This document shows positions 16,389 to 28,956 of a stretch of 64,000 bases of DNA, one piece after another. Under the pieces are notes generated by a model. The model saw only the letters and a list, made by a program, of their open reading frames with translations. It searched no databases and was not told where the DNA came from. Source of the stretch: Methanofollis aquaemaris (GTDB lineage: Archaea; Halobacteriota; Methanomicrobia; Methanomicrobiales; Methanofollaceae); contig NZ_CP036172.1 in assembly GCF_017357525.1 (NCBI RefSeq), forward strand, positions 744,001-808,000. Direction: 5' to 3'. Every line of letters starts with the position of its first letter. Within the stretch, counting starts at the first letter, position 1. A program made the translations under genes and the position numbers.

Positions 16389-16769
16389 TGGCAATTCAAG
16401 AACAAAAAGTCGCCAACACGATGCAATTGAACGAGATCTCTCTCTATCCTCGCGTGAAGAGAATGTCGAGAACAACACCATCCTCTTCATGATCTCCTCT
16501 CTGCCTTCCCGGCCCAATCGCAATCTCAGGGGTCCGGGGGCAGCGCCCCCGGCGCGAGCGTGGGGGAAGGCACGTCGAACCGAAGGGCCGCCCCACAGAA
16601 AAACGAAGAAATTTATGTCACTCTCTCGCGCCGGGGGGAGACCCCCCGGAACCCCCCATCGCGAGGATAGGGACGGGTCGGCAACGAAGCGGTGATCCCG
16701 CTCGCTGCCCCGCCATGAAGAGCGTGATCCGAGGCCCCAAGGTCGGACCATTTGAGTGATGAACCGCCA
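16389..16769. mobile_element. MITE-like element with inverted ends and CTAG flanks (copy R4)
   Basis: The 381-bp non-coding block has ends TGGCAATTCA and, on the other strand, TGGCGGTTCA (8 of 10 identical). It is flanked on both sides by CTAG (16385-16388 and 16770-16773), which looks like a target-site duplication. Inside, in order, are modules D (16389-16497), C (16502-16572, outer arms TGCCTTCCC/GGGAAGGCA, inner hairpin CCGGGGGC-AGC-GCCCCCGG), F (16571-16630, reverse), B with a perfect hairpin CCGGGGGG-AGA-CCCCCCGG (16631-16649), and E (16708-16769). It encodes no transposase, so it would depend on one elsewhere. Confidence 0.72.
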
Positions 16770-18041
16770 CTAGATCATCGCGTGCGGGTCGGCCTTCATG
16801 AACTCCCGGCATACCGTGGTGGCATAGTGCCCGGGTGGGAGGGCGAAGGCGAGGCTGACGTCCTGCCCGGCGACCTCTGCCTTTATCTCAGTCCTGACAG
16901 CGATGGGCCTGAGTGTTCCCCGGTAGCGCAGCCCGACAAAATCGGACGCCCGCCCGAAGTCTTCCGCGGTGACCCCGTCCTCCTCAAGGAGGGCGGTCAT
17001 CCGCTCGTCGTCTTTCCCGATGGTCTCTCTTGGTTCTGAACCCGGCATGAAGAACGCGACCGCACACCGTCCCCTCTTCATATGGACCGAGACGATCCGT
17101 TTATTCTTCTCGGTCACCGTGTCCTCACGCCCGTTCGCAAAGAGAAGCCGTTCGCCAGGGAGAGGATCGTCAAGATTGGTCCCATCGGCAAGGCGCATCG
17201 AGAGCACCCTGTTGAAGAGCCAGGACTGGTAGGCCGAGACGAACATCGAGAGGAGCTTTGGCGGCAGGTTCTTGAGGGCCGCGGCATAGTCACCTGGTGC
17301 TCCGGCAAGCCCGGAGAGCACGGCCCGCTCAAAGCCGAGGTGGTGAGGAAGGGCGGCGATCGCCGGGCCGGGATCCCCGGTCTCAAGAAATGTCCGTCTC
17401 GTCTCCTGCACGTCGGGCGACTCATCAGGGAAGGCGAGGCCGACATAGGTATCGACGGCGGCCTGGTAGTCGCCGCGCAGGATCTCGCGGCCCACCAGGT
17501 GGGTGACCGGCCTGACCACCCCAAAACGCTGGAGCCCAAAGTAGTTGGGGAGACCGGTGGCGGCGGCGGCGGTGCAGGCCTCTACAGTGGCCTGGAGTGC
17601 CGGGCCGGTGCAACCCCTCACCATGATCGAGAAGCGGTTGCCGGCAAGCCCGCCCAGGGCAAGTTGGTGCTGGCTCCGGCCGACCGGTTGGAGTTCGATC
17701 TCCTTGAGGTGCACTCTCGCGACCGCCTCCTCGTCCACGTCATATATGGAGATATACTGGGTGGTGACCGCGTTCTTGTCCTTGGTCCCGGCCCAGGCGA
17801 TCCGTCGGTGGGAGATCCCCATTGCCGAGGCGATGGACTTCATCGCATGCTGGTGTTCCCAGTTCCGTTTGGTGAGCCGGCAGATGAGGTACGAGCCCTC
17901 ATCCGCAGGTTCAGCGAGCGGAACTTCCTCGACCTGGAAGTCCTCGGGAACAGCGCGCAGCACCCCGCCAACACCCGGAGTGTCGGTGACGTACCATGCC
18001 ATTCCCAGGTCGACCTCCAGGGGGTAGGGTGTCCGCATCAT
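16770..18041 (-). CDS. truD: tRNA pseudouridine(13) synthase TruD
   Basis: The 423-residue protein contains RIAWAGTKDKNAVTTQ, where the Asp of GTKDK is the catalytic nucleophile. It also has NRFSIMVRG and the NYFGLQRFG motif followed by a TruD-specific insertion domain. Its length matches archaeal members. It converts U13 (and in archaea possibly U35 of some tRNAs) to pseudouridine. It overlaps pth2 by four bases. The C-terminus ends at a TAG that is part of the CTAG flanking the repeat at 16389-16769. Confidence 0.95.
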   Translation of the reverse strand: MMRTPYPLEVDLGMAWYVTDTPGVGGVLRAVPEDFQVEEVPLAEPADEGSYLICRLTKRNWEHQHAMKSIASAMGISHRRIAWAGTKDKNAVTTQYISIYDVDEEAVARVHLKEIELQPVGRSQHQLALGGLAGNRFSIMVRGCTGPALQATVEACTAAAATGLPNYFGLQRFGVVRPVTHLVGREILRGDYQAAVDTYVGLAFPDESPDVQETRRTFLETGDPGPAIAALPHHLGFERAVLSGLAGAPGDYAAALKNLPPKLLSMFVSAYQSWLFNRVLSMRLADGTNLDDPLPGERLLFANGREDTVTEKNKRIVSVHMKRGRCAVAFFMPGSEPRETIGKDDERMTALLEEDGVTAEDFGRASDFVGLRYRGTLRPIAVRTEIKAEVAGQDVSLAFALPPGHYATTVCREFMKADPHAMI

Positions 18042-18400
18042 AGGAGCGTGAGGTTTCCGGTGATCTGGTCGAGGATCTCGCTCTTCGCCGGGCCGAGGCC
18101 CAGGGCAGTGATCGTCCCCGGTGGGATCTCGGTCATCCCGGCATCCTGGATGAGTGAGGTCGAGATCCCGGCGAGTTCGGCGGCGGCCTTCAGTTCATAG
18201 AGGGCGCGCTCCCCCGATACCTTGAGCACGACCTTCTTCTGTCCCTCGGAGAGCCATGCCTTCTTCGTCTCTTTCCCGGCATGCTCATAGGCCATGACGG
18301 CTGCATGGGCGACCTGGGCACACTTCTTGCCACAGCTCATCTTGACATCAGTCCTGATGACCAGACACTGCTTCCACTTGAACACGGGCTCTTTGGACAT
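18038..18400 (-). CDS. pth: Peptidyl-tRNA hydrolase, Pth2 type
   Basis: From MSKEPVFKWKQCLVIRTDVKM the protein is 120 residues, the usual Pth2 size. Diagnostic segments are MSCGKKCAQVAHAAVMAYE, VVLKVSGERALYEL and SLIQDAGMTEIPPGTITALGLGP, which closes the active-site cleft. It releases peptides from prematurely dropped peptidyl-tRNA. An upstream start at 18481 would reach the divergent reductase gene and is not supported. It is co-transcribed with truD. Confidence 0.95.
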   Translation of the reverse strand: MSKEPVFKWKQCLVIRTDVKMSCGKKCAQVAHAAVMAYEHAGKETKKAWLSEGQKKVVLKVSGERALYELKAAAELAGISTSLIQDAGMTEIPPGTITALGLGPAKSEILDQITGNLTLL

Positions 18401-18481
18401 CCACACCCTGTTGGCGCGGAGGGGCAATAAGCCATGGGCATCGGGACATTCATGTAGGGGAAAGGGAGAGATAACCTCCAC

Positions 18482-19651
18482 ATGTATGACGTAGCGGTGG
18501 TCGGGGCCGGGCCTTCAGGCTCGGCGGCGGCACGGGCGTGCGCGGAGGCCGGGCTCTCGGTCCTCTGCATTGAGGAACACGCCGCACCCGGGTTCCCGGT
18601 TCAGTGTGCGGGCCTTCTCTCGTGCCGGGCATTTTCCGGGTGCGAGGTCTCCGACCGCTCGGTCCTCAACACAGTTCAAGGAGCGCGGGTCGTCTCCGAC
18701 CTCGGTGCTGAGGTCTTTTTCGACGCACAGGAGACCAAGGCCTATGTCGTCGACCGTGCCATTCTGGATGAGGAGATGGCCATGGATGCCGCATCTGCGG
18801 GGGCCGTGTTCTGGCCGAAGACCTCGGTCGTCGGGCGCGAGGAGGGGCGACTGGTCACCCGCGGCGCCTCAGGTCGCCGGGACGTCGGGGTGAAGATGGT
18901 CATCGCCGCCGACGGGCCGCGCAGCAGCATGGCGCGGATGCTCGGCCTTGCCCGCGCACCGGTCTACCTCTCCGGGGTCCAGGCCGATATCCCCCTTGAT
19001 CTCGACACCAGGTATGTGGAAGTCCACCCGAACGCCGCCCCACAGTTTTTCGCCTGGGTGATCCCGACCGGTGAGGGGCGGGCGCGAGTCGGGCTCTGCG
19101 GGACCGGAGGGGTGCGCGAGGCCTTCACACGCTTTGCAAGCCGGTATCCCACAGGCTGTACCCACCTGGTTACCGGGACCATCCCGCTCGGCACGATGCC
19201 GCGGACCTACGGGCAGCGGACCCTCTTTGTCGGGGACGCCGCCGGGATGGCAAAGCCCACCTCAGGAGGCGGGGTCTATACGGGGGTGCGCGCCGCGCGG
19301 CACGCCGCCGGGGTTGCGGCCTCCTGCTGCGAGGCCGACGATTTCTCGGACCGCACCCTCGCCGCATACGAGCGGCGGTGGCAGGCCGATTTCGGCCAGG
19401 AACTCTCCCTCGGGATGCGCCTCTTCAGGCTGAGACAGGAACTCTCTACCGAGAAGATGGACGTCCTCATCAGAACCCTCTCCGACCCCGGCGTCACCGA
19501 CCTTATCGTGGAGCACGGTGACATGGACCGACCCGGCGATCTTGTCCGTAGACTTATGATAAAACCAAAAGTCCTGCTCGGGCTTGTAACCGTCGCCGGA
19601 CCTGCAGTACGCGTACTTTTGAAAGAAAATATAGTACAAGTGAACAAGTAA
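18482..19651 (+). CDS. Geranylgeranyl reductase family FAD enzyme
   Basis: The 389-residue protein begins YDVAVVGAGPSGSAAARACAEAG, a dinucleotide-binding motif. It has FPVQCAGLLS near residue 39, the cysteine region typical of geranylgeranyl reductases, and a second FAD motif FVGDAAGMAKPTSGGGVYTG. Archaeal members saturate geranylgeranyl chains of digeranylgeranylglycerophospholipids to form archaeol-type lipids; related enzymes act on menaquinone or dolichol. The exact substrate is not certain. It is divergent from pth2. Confidence 0.9.
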   Translation: MYDVAVVGAGPSGSAAARACAEAGLSVLCIEEHAAPGFPVQCAGLLSCRAFSGCEVSDRSVLNTVQGARVVSDLGAEVFFDAQETKAYVVDRAILDEEMAMDAASAGAVFWPKTSVVGREEGRLVTRGASGRRDVGVKMVIAADGPRSSMARMLGLARAPVYLSGVQADIPLDLDTRYVEVHPNAAPQFFAWVIPTGEGRARVGLCGTGGVREAFTRFASRYPTGCTHLVTGTIPLGTMPRTYGQRTLFVGDAAGMAKPTSGGGVYTGVRAARHAAGVAASCCEADDFSDRTLAAYERRWQADFGQELSLGMRLFRLRQELSTEKMDVLIRTLSDPGVTDLIVEHGDMDRPGDLVRRLMIKPKVLLGLVTVAGPAVRVLLKENIVQVNK

Positions 19652-19690
19652 CACTTATATCCAATTAGGTGACACCCTTAACCGATAGAC

Positions 19691-20329
19691 ATGCATATAC
19701 CTGATGTGTTCATCCCACTCTGGCAGAGTGCGATCTACTGGGTGATTGCCCTTGTATTCATCGCGCTTGCACTGCGCTGGGCACGAAATGAACTGGACGA
19801 CGAGAAAGTCCCCCTCATCGCCGTCCTGGCTGCCGGGATCTTTGCCATTCAGGCCTTCAACCTCCCGGTCGGCATGGGCACGACCGGCCACCTGGTCGGT
19901 GGCGCCCTCGCGGCTATTGTCCTCGGCTCGCCCTATGCGGCGGTTTTCGTCCTCACCCTCGTCCTCCTGGTCCAGGCCGTCGTCTTCGGCGACGGCGGGA
20001 TCACCACGATGGGCGCGAACATCATTAACATGGGCGTCATCGGTGGGTTCGTCGGCTTCTACACCTACCAGGGCGTCCTCAAGGCCGCAAAGAACCCCTA
20101 CCTCTCCGCAGCGATCGCTGCGTGGCTTGCCTGTCTCATCCCGGCCCTCGCGGCCTCGGTCGAGATGTTCATCGCCGGCACATTCCCGCTTGTCGAGGGC
20201 ATGATCGCCATGGGCACTTACCATGCCGCCATCGGGGTCATCGAGGCAGTGATCACGGCCGGAGCCGTTTACCTCATCGCATCGGCGCGTCCTGAACTGA
20301 TGGACACCTCTACGGGGGCGACGGCCTGA
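19691..20329 (+). CDS. cbiM: Cobalt/nickel ECF transporter substrate-binding component CbiM
   Basis: The 212-residue membrane protein begins MHIPDVFIPLWQS; the Met-His N-terminus takes part in metal coordination in CbiM/NikM. Other marks are LPVGMGTTGHLVGGALAA and QAVVFGDGGITTMGANIINMG. It captures Co2+ or Ni2+ and works with CbiO and CbiQ. The order M-PDGLE-O-Q is a typical operon. In a methanogen the imported metal serves corrinoids (Co) or F430 and hydrogenases (Ni); sequence does not decide which. The gap to the previous gene is 39 bp, too small for a cobalamin riboswitch. Confidence 0.93.
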   Translation: MHIPDVFIPLWQSAIYWVIALVFIALALRWARNELDDEKVPLIAVLAAGIFAIQAFNLPVGMGTTGHLVGGALAAIVLGSPYAAVFVLTLVLLVQAVVFGDGGITTMGANIINMGVIGGFVGFYTYQGVLKAAKNPYLSAAIAAWLACLIPALAASVEMFIAGTFPLVEGMIAMGTYHAAIGVIEAVITAGAVYLIASARPELMDTSTGATA

Positions 20330-20664
20330 TGGAGACCAATCAGTTCGTGGCGATCGGACTTGTCGTGGCCATCCTCATCGGGGTCACGGCCGTCTTCTTC
20401 GCTGCAGGCGACCCTGACGGCCTGGAGAGTACAGCCATCGTCGTACAGGGCGAGAAGGATCTCTTTGGCCCCACCCCTGAGGACGCCGACGCCGAAGCTG
20501 TCGGCCACGAGGGCGGTTTCGAGTACGAAGCCCCGATGCCAGACTACTCGATGGGAGAGGAAGGCGGAAAGATGGGTGAAGTGATCGCCGTCGTAGTCGG
20601 CATCATCCTCGCGCTCTTAATCGTCTTCGGTGTTGGCAAGGCGGTCACCGCCTCAAAACACTGA
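20329..20664 (+). CDS. PDGLE-domain component of the metal transporter
   Basis: The 111-residue protein has an N-terminal membrane helix, the sequence DPDGLESTAIVV that names the PDGLE domain, an acidic external loop and a second membrane helix (EVIAVVVGIILALLIVFGVG). It replaces the small CbiN subunit in many archaeal cobalt/nickel transporters. The ATG shares a base with the cbiM stop (TGATG), so translation is coupled. Confidence 0.88.
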   Translation: METNQFVAIGLVVAILIGVTAVFFAAGDPDGLESTAIVVQGEKDLFGPTPEDADAEAVGHEGGFEYEAPMPDYSMGEEGGKMGEVIAVVVGIILALLIVFGVGKAVTASKH

Positions 20665-20697
20665 ACATTTATCCTTTTTTGGAGAAACTCTGTACTG

Positions 20698-21531
20698 ATG
20701 CATATCATCGAGACCCGGGATCTCACCTTTGCCTACCCGAACCGTCCCCCCGCCCTCGACGGTGTGAACTTCACCGCGGGCCGGAAAGAGAGAGTTGCGG
20801 TGATCGGGGCGAACGGTGCCGGGAAGAGCACACTTTTCAAACACCTGAACGGGATCCTGATGCCATCTTCGGGCGAGGTGCTCGTTCACGGAGAGGCCGT
20901 CACGAAACGAAACCTGCGCGAGGTGCGCAAGGCTGTCGGGCTTGTCTTCCAGAACCCCGACGACCAGGTCTTCTCACCGACCGTCGAACAGGACATCGCC
21001 TTCGGGCCGGCCAACCTCGGTCTTGATGAGGAGACGATCGCCCATCGGGTGGAGAGTGCCATCAAGCTCATGGCCCTCGAAGACCTGCGCGACCGTCCGC
21101 CCCACCACCTCTCAGGGGGGGAGAAGAAGAAGGTGGCCATCGCCGGGATCCTCGCGATGGAACCTCAGGTGCTCGTCCTTGACGAACCGACTGCCGGACT
21201 CGATCCGCAGGGCGTCACCGACCTGATCAGATTTGTGAACACCCTTCCCGAACAATTCGGGATGACGGTGATCTTCTCCACCCACCACCTCGACCTCGTC
21301 CCTGAACTTGCCGACTCGGTCTATGTGATGGACCACGGCAGGGTGGTGGACCATGGACCGGTGCCCGCGATCTTCTCGCAACCAGACCTGCTCGAACAGA
21401 CCCACCTCGACGTTCCGGTCCTCCAGCGGTTGATGAGCGACCTGCGCGATGCCGGGGTGCCGATCGATGAGGGCTACACCTATGAGGAGATCAGGGAGGC
21501 CTTCAAAGGGGCATACCGGGGCCGGCCATGA
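20698..21531 (+). CDS. cbiO: Cobalt/nickel ECF transporter ATPase CbiO
   Basis: The 277-residue ABC ATPase has Walker A GANGAGKST (residues 37-45), Q-loop FQNPDDQVF, signature LSGGE (138-142), Walker B VLVLDEPTAGLD (with Asp162 and Glu163) and the switch His in STHHLDLV. It powers metal uptake through CbiM and CbiQ. The first part FAYPNRPPALDGVNF is the standard aromatic A-loop region. It overlaps cbiQ by four bases. Confidence 0.95.
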   Translation: MHIIETRDLTFAYPNRPPALDGVNFTAGRKERVAVIGANGAGKSTLFKHLNGILMPSSGEVLVHGEAVTKRNLREVRKAVGLVFQNPDDQVFSPTVEQDIAFGPANLGLDEETIAHRVESAIKLMALEDLRDRPPHHLSGGEKKKVAIAGILAMEPQVLVLDEPTAGLDPQGVTDLIRFVNTLPEQFGMTVIFSTHHLDLVPELADSVYVMDHGRVVDHGPVPAIFSQPDLLEQTHLDVPVLQRLMSDLRDAGVPIDEGYTYEEIREAFKGAYRGRP

Positions 21532-22340
21532 TCGAGAAACTCTTTGATATCGAGGAGGTAGCCCAGGGCACCAGCCCGGTCCACCGGTGCGACGCACGGG
21601 TGAAACTCATCATCAGTTTTGCCGTGATCATCGCCGCCGTGGGTCTGCCGTATACCACGGCGGCCTACCTCCCGTCCGCCCTCTTCCTGGGGTTCTTTAC
21701 GATTCTCTGGGCATTCGCACGTCTTTCTCCAACAATATACCTTAAACGTCTCCTTCTTATCCTGCCCTTCGGGTTCTTCCTCATCTTCTTCCAGATCTTC
21801 TTCACCAACCCGCACTATGTCGAGTTCCATCCTCTCGTCACCCTGCCCCTGGGGATTCAGATCTATGCCGAGTCGGTGGAATTCGCATCCATCCTGGGGG
21901 TGAAGTTCCTGGCCTGCATCTCTTTCATCATCCTCCTCTCATCGACGACGACAATGCAGGGGATGCTCGAAGGAGCGGGAAGGCTCGGTCTCCCGGCCGA
22001 GTTCACCCTCATCATCGGAATGATGATTCGCTATCTCTTCCTCTTCGCCAGGATGTACCTCCAGATCGGCGCGGCCCTCCAGACCAGGTGCTTCAATGCC
22101 TTCGACCGTTCCCTCCCCTATCGCTACCGCATGAAGATGCTCGCCTACACCATCGGGACAGTCTTTCTCCGCTCTTTCGAGCAGGGGGAGCGGACCTATA
22201 CAAGCATGCTCTGCCGGGGGTACGGACGGGACTCACACCTCTTCATCACAAAAAAGCCGCTCAAAATTGGTGAGTGGGCCTTCCTCGCTGCGAGTCTTGT
22301 CGTCGTCCCGGCCATCGCACTCCTTGGCTGGTTCCTCTGA
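21528..22340 (+). CDS. cbiQ: Cobalt/nickel ECF transporter transmembrane component CbiQ
   Basis: The 270-residue protein has five or six membrane helices. Its cytoplasmic stretch holds the two coupling motifs of EcfT proteins: GAALQTRCFN (A-x-x-x-R-C/G type) and YTSMLCRGYGRDS, which contact the ATPases. An early SPVHRCDARVKLIISF matches the usual DPRVKL start region. A T-tract follows the stop by ten bases, closing the operon. Confidence 0.93.
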   Translation: MIEKLFDIEEVAQGTSPVHRCDARVKLIISFAVIIAAVGLPYTTAAYLPSALFLGFFTILWAFARLSPTIYLKRLLLILPFGFFLIFFQIFFTNPHYVEFHPLVTLPLGIQIYAESVEFASILGVKFLACISFIILLSSTTTMQGMLEGAGRLGLPAEFTLIIGMMIRYLFLFARMYLQIGAALQTRCFNAFDRSLPYRYRMKMLAYTIGTVFLRSFEQGERTYTSMLCRGYGRDSHLFITKKPLKIGEWAFLAASLVVVPAIALLGWFL

Positions 22341-22350
22341 GAGACAATTC

Positions 22351-22357
22351 TTTTTTT
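22351..22357 (+). terminator. T-tract terminator after cbiQ
   Basis: Seven T residues lie just after the cbiQ stop and immediately before the dispersed repeat copy R5. Confidence 0.5.
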
Positions 22358-22360
22358 CAG

Positions 22361-22800
22361 GGCTCTGTTGAATCCGGCATGAGGCGGGAGCACGCCTCAA
22401 GCATACCATAAGCATATCCCAAAACTCCCTGAGGCTTGAACATCGCCTTGAACTGGAGTCTTTCCTTACAGATGTTCTGAACCCTATCCTCCATCGGGGG
22501 GCTGGCAGCCCCCCGGACCCCCGCTGATGAAGATTGACAGGGGATCGCATCCCGTCTTCACGATTATCACTTTGCCTTCCCGCCCCAATCTTCATCCCGA
22601 GGGTCCTGGGGCAGAGCCCCCGGTGCGGTAGTGTGGGAAGGCATGAATGCATGGTTGCGCAACGAAGAGGAGAGGATCCCCCCACCACATCCATTGCTCT
22701 CTTCTGGGAGGGGGAGGTCTGGAGAGTTTTGGGATGACCTCCATATGAAAATTGTTCTGAGCAGCGCTTCGGAGTGTGGGAGGATCCTTGATCCCTCTCA
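22361..22800 (+). repeat. Composite dispersed repeat, split module A with B and C inside (copy R5)
   Basis: The 5' half of module A (GGCTCTGTTGAATCCGGCAT ... CGCCTCAAGCATACC, 22361-22407) and its 3' half (ATGAAAATTGTTCTGAGCAG ... GTGTGGGAGGATCCTTGAT, about 22745-22791) are separated by other modules. A reversed B block sits at 22490-22548 (CCCCCCGGACCCCCGCTGAT, AAGATTGACAGGGGATCG). A full C module lies at 22573-22643 (TGCCTTCCC ... GGGAAGGCA). This looks like insertion of B/C into, or recombination within, an A copy. Confidence 0.75.
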
Positions 22801-22927
22801 ATCGTCGCACCCCGGCGAGGCGCGAAAAGGAAGGCGAACGATCAGAGAGACACGACATCATGGAGAGAGTTTCAAGAGAGCCAGGGGAACCATACCTTTT
22901 TTCTCGGACGGCGGTGATCCCCTTCTC

Positions 22928-23235
22928 ATGGAAAGCAGATTCGGTAGGGGATTTGTGATCCCGATCGTCGCACTCAGCAAACATTTTGCCCTCAAACCCG
23001 AGCAGGCCTTCCTGGGGGCGGCCGACCATCTCACCGAACGGTCCTCCCCGACCAGTTCAGAGGCACCAGGGTCGAAGACCTCGTCACCCAGCTCCGCAAG
23101 CAGGTGATCTGGCACCAGCCAGGGACCGCGGACACCGATGATGCCGAGGCGGTGAGGAGAACACTGGACCGGTTGCTTGTCGAGATCGACCGTGTTCTGG
23201 GGGTCGAAGACCCGCAGATCGGGGTCTATGATTAA
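22928..23235 (+). pseudogene. Frameshifted small conserved gene upstream of gyrB
   Basis: The first frame from ATG 22928 reads MESRFGRGFVIPIVALSKHF then ALKPEQAFLGAADHLTE. The second frame, from about 23041 to the TAA at 23233-23235, reads VLPDQFRGTRVEDLVTQLRK, then QVIWHQPGTADTDD and RRTLDRLLVEIDRVLGVEDPQIGVYD. Both halves look like one natural protein of about 100 residues, but two extra bases (CG at 23039-23040) or one missing base separate the frames. The cause could be a true mutation, an assembly error or recoding. The function of the intact protein is not known to me. It lies between a repeat cluster and gyrB. Confidence 0.65.
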
Positions 23236-23285
23236 CGAACAAGAGTACCTTAATGAGGATATACAACCTATATATGAGATTGTGA

Positions 23286-27747
<4,462 letters not shown>

Positions 27748-27760
27748 GAGGTCGATCTTC

Positions 27761-27800
27761 GGGAGCCAGGCCATACAGGGTCGGCTCCCTCCTTTTTTTT
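27761..27800 (+). terminator. Hairpin plus T8 terminator after gyrA
   Basis: GGGAGCC (27761-27767) pairs with GGCTCCC (27783-27789), followed within three bases by eight T residues. This resembles a bacterial intrinsic terminator, though archaeal polymerase needs only the T-tract. Confidence 0.65.
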
Positions 27801-27829
27801 GTTGCTTATCGTCACCGGCGGAGGTTCGA

Positions 27830-28125
27830 CCGGTCGAAGAGATGCGAAAACACTCCCCGGATACTCTGCTCTGCCATACTCCACCAATCCCCATCGCGGG
27901 GGATGGGGTGCAGTACAGATCCGTGAGTCTGTACACTGTACCGTCTCCCGTCTGGGGGAGACCCCCGACCTCTCCACACCACAAAGATAGACAGGGGACG
28001 GGAACACCCCCTGAACGATCACTCCACGCCGATCAGACAGGCCGCCCCACAGAAGAACAAGAAATTTCACCCTGATCTCTCTCGCCGGGGGAGATCCCCC
28101 GGACCCCCTCCGGCAGAGGTATGCT
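27830..28125 (-). repeat. Composite dispersed repeat with modules B and F (copy R6)
   Basis: It contains B-like blocks (CTGGGGGAGACCCCCGACC near 27951; CGCCGGGGGAGATCCCCCGG near 28083) and AAGATAGACAGGGGACGG. Module F (28030-28085) has ATCAGACAGGCCGCCCCACA and AGAAATTTCA. The left part includes a short inverted pair CCCCATCGCGGGGGATGGGG. No coding signal is seen between gyrA and the YjbQ gene. Confidence 0.7.
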
Positions 28126-28152
28126 TTTCTATCAGGCGACCGATGCTCACAC

Positions 28153-28569
28153 ATGGTGCATCAGGAACGGATCACGGTGACCACCAGGGGCGAAGGCGAC
28201 ATCGTCGACCTCACTCCGGCGGTGCACCGATGTGTGGAGGCAAGCGGGACGGAGAGCGGGGTCTGCACCCTCTTTGTCGTCGGTTCGACGGCGGCGATCT
28301 CGACGATCGAGTACGAGGATGGGGTGCTCGACGACCTGAGGGGCGCCCTCGAGCGGGTCGCTCCTTCAGATATCATCTATGCTCACGACCAGCGGTGGGG
28401 CGACGGGAACGGACGATCACATGTGCGTGCCTCGTTCGTCGGTCCTTCGCTCACCCTGCCGGTGGAGAACGGGTCGCCGGTGCTCGGCACCTGGCAACAG
28501 GTCGTCCTCCTTGAACTTGATATCAGGCAGCGCCGTGAAAGAACGGTTGTCTGTACGGTGCTGCCTTAA
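28153..28569 (+). CDS. YjbQ/UPF0047 family protein
   Basis: The 138-residue protein has GVCTLFVVGSTAAISTIEYEDG, RWGDGNGRSHVRASFVGPSLTLPV and GTWQQVVLLELD, the signature of the YjbQ family (conserved His and a trimeric jelly-roll-like fold). Some members have weak thiamine-phosphate synthase activity, but the true role is unsettled. It stands alone. Confidence 0.92.
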   Translation: MVHQERITVTTRGEGDIVDLTPAVHRCVEASGTESGVCTLFVVGSTAAISTIEYEDGVLDDLRGALERVAPSDIIYAHDQRWGDGNGRSHVRASFVGPSLTLPVENGSPVLGTWQQVVLLELDIRQRRERTVVCTVLP

Positions 28570-28619
28570 AAAATGGATCTCAGATTAAGCACGGAAAAAT
28601 ATTTTCCGTGAAATCCTGT

Positions 28620-28883
28620 TCAGTCAAGCGGAACCGTTTCAAGCTGTGAGACCAGTTCCCAGATCCGGGTGCGGGCGTGAACCGGCATGTTCGGATCATT
28701 CGAAACCTCATCGATGGTCGAGATGGCCTCAGCCGCACGCAGACCAATGCTCTTTTGATCGTTCATGAGAAGAGACTTGGTTTCATCAGCAACCCTGCGG
28801 ATGTTACGAGGGATAGTGTTGTCTTCAGAAATATGCTGAAGCATCTGAATACACACATTTATTGTTTCCTCTGGAGTGGCCAT
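28620..28883 (-). CDS. UPF0147 family protein
   Basis: From [20 protein letters not shown] the protein is 87 residues and all helical, ending [13 protein letters not shown]. It matches the archaeal UPF0147 family ([19 protein letters not shown] is diagnostic). The biological role is unknown. The chosen ATG has GGGTGAT upstream; a TTG six bases earlier is an alternative. TATA-like GTATATAG lies at about 28902-28909. It is divergent from the zinc protein at 28957. Confidence 0.92.
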   Translation of the reverse strand: MATPEETINVCIQMLQHISEDNTIPRNIRRVADETKSLLMNDQKSIGLRAAEAISTIDEVSNDPNMPVHARTRIWELVSQLETVPLD

Positions 28884-28956
28884 TGACAATCACCCTTTAT
28901 TACTATATACCCCAGGTTCTTATATACATTGATTTATCAGACCACCGGTGGCAGAG

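Noticed and set aside
19652-19690. Cobalamin riboswitch before cbiM
   Set aside because: Only 39 bp separate the two genes, too little for the riboswitch, and no B12-box-like sequence is visible.
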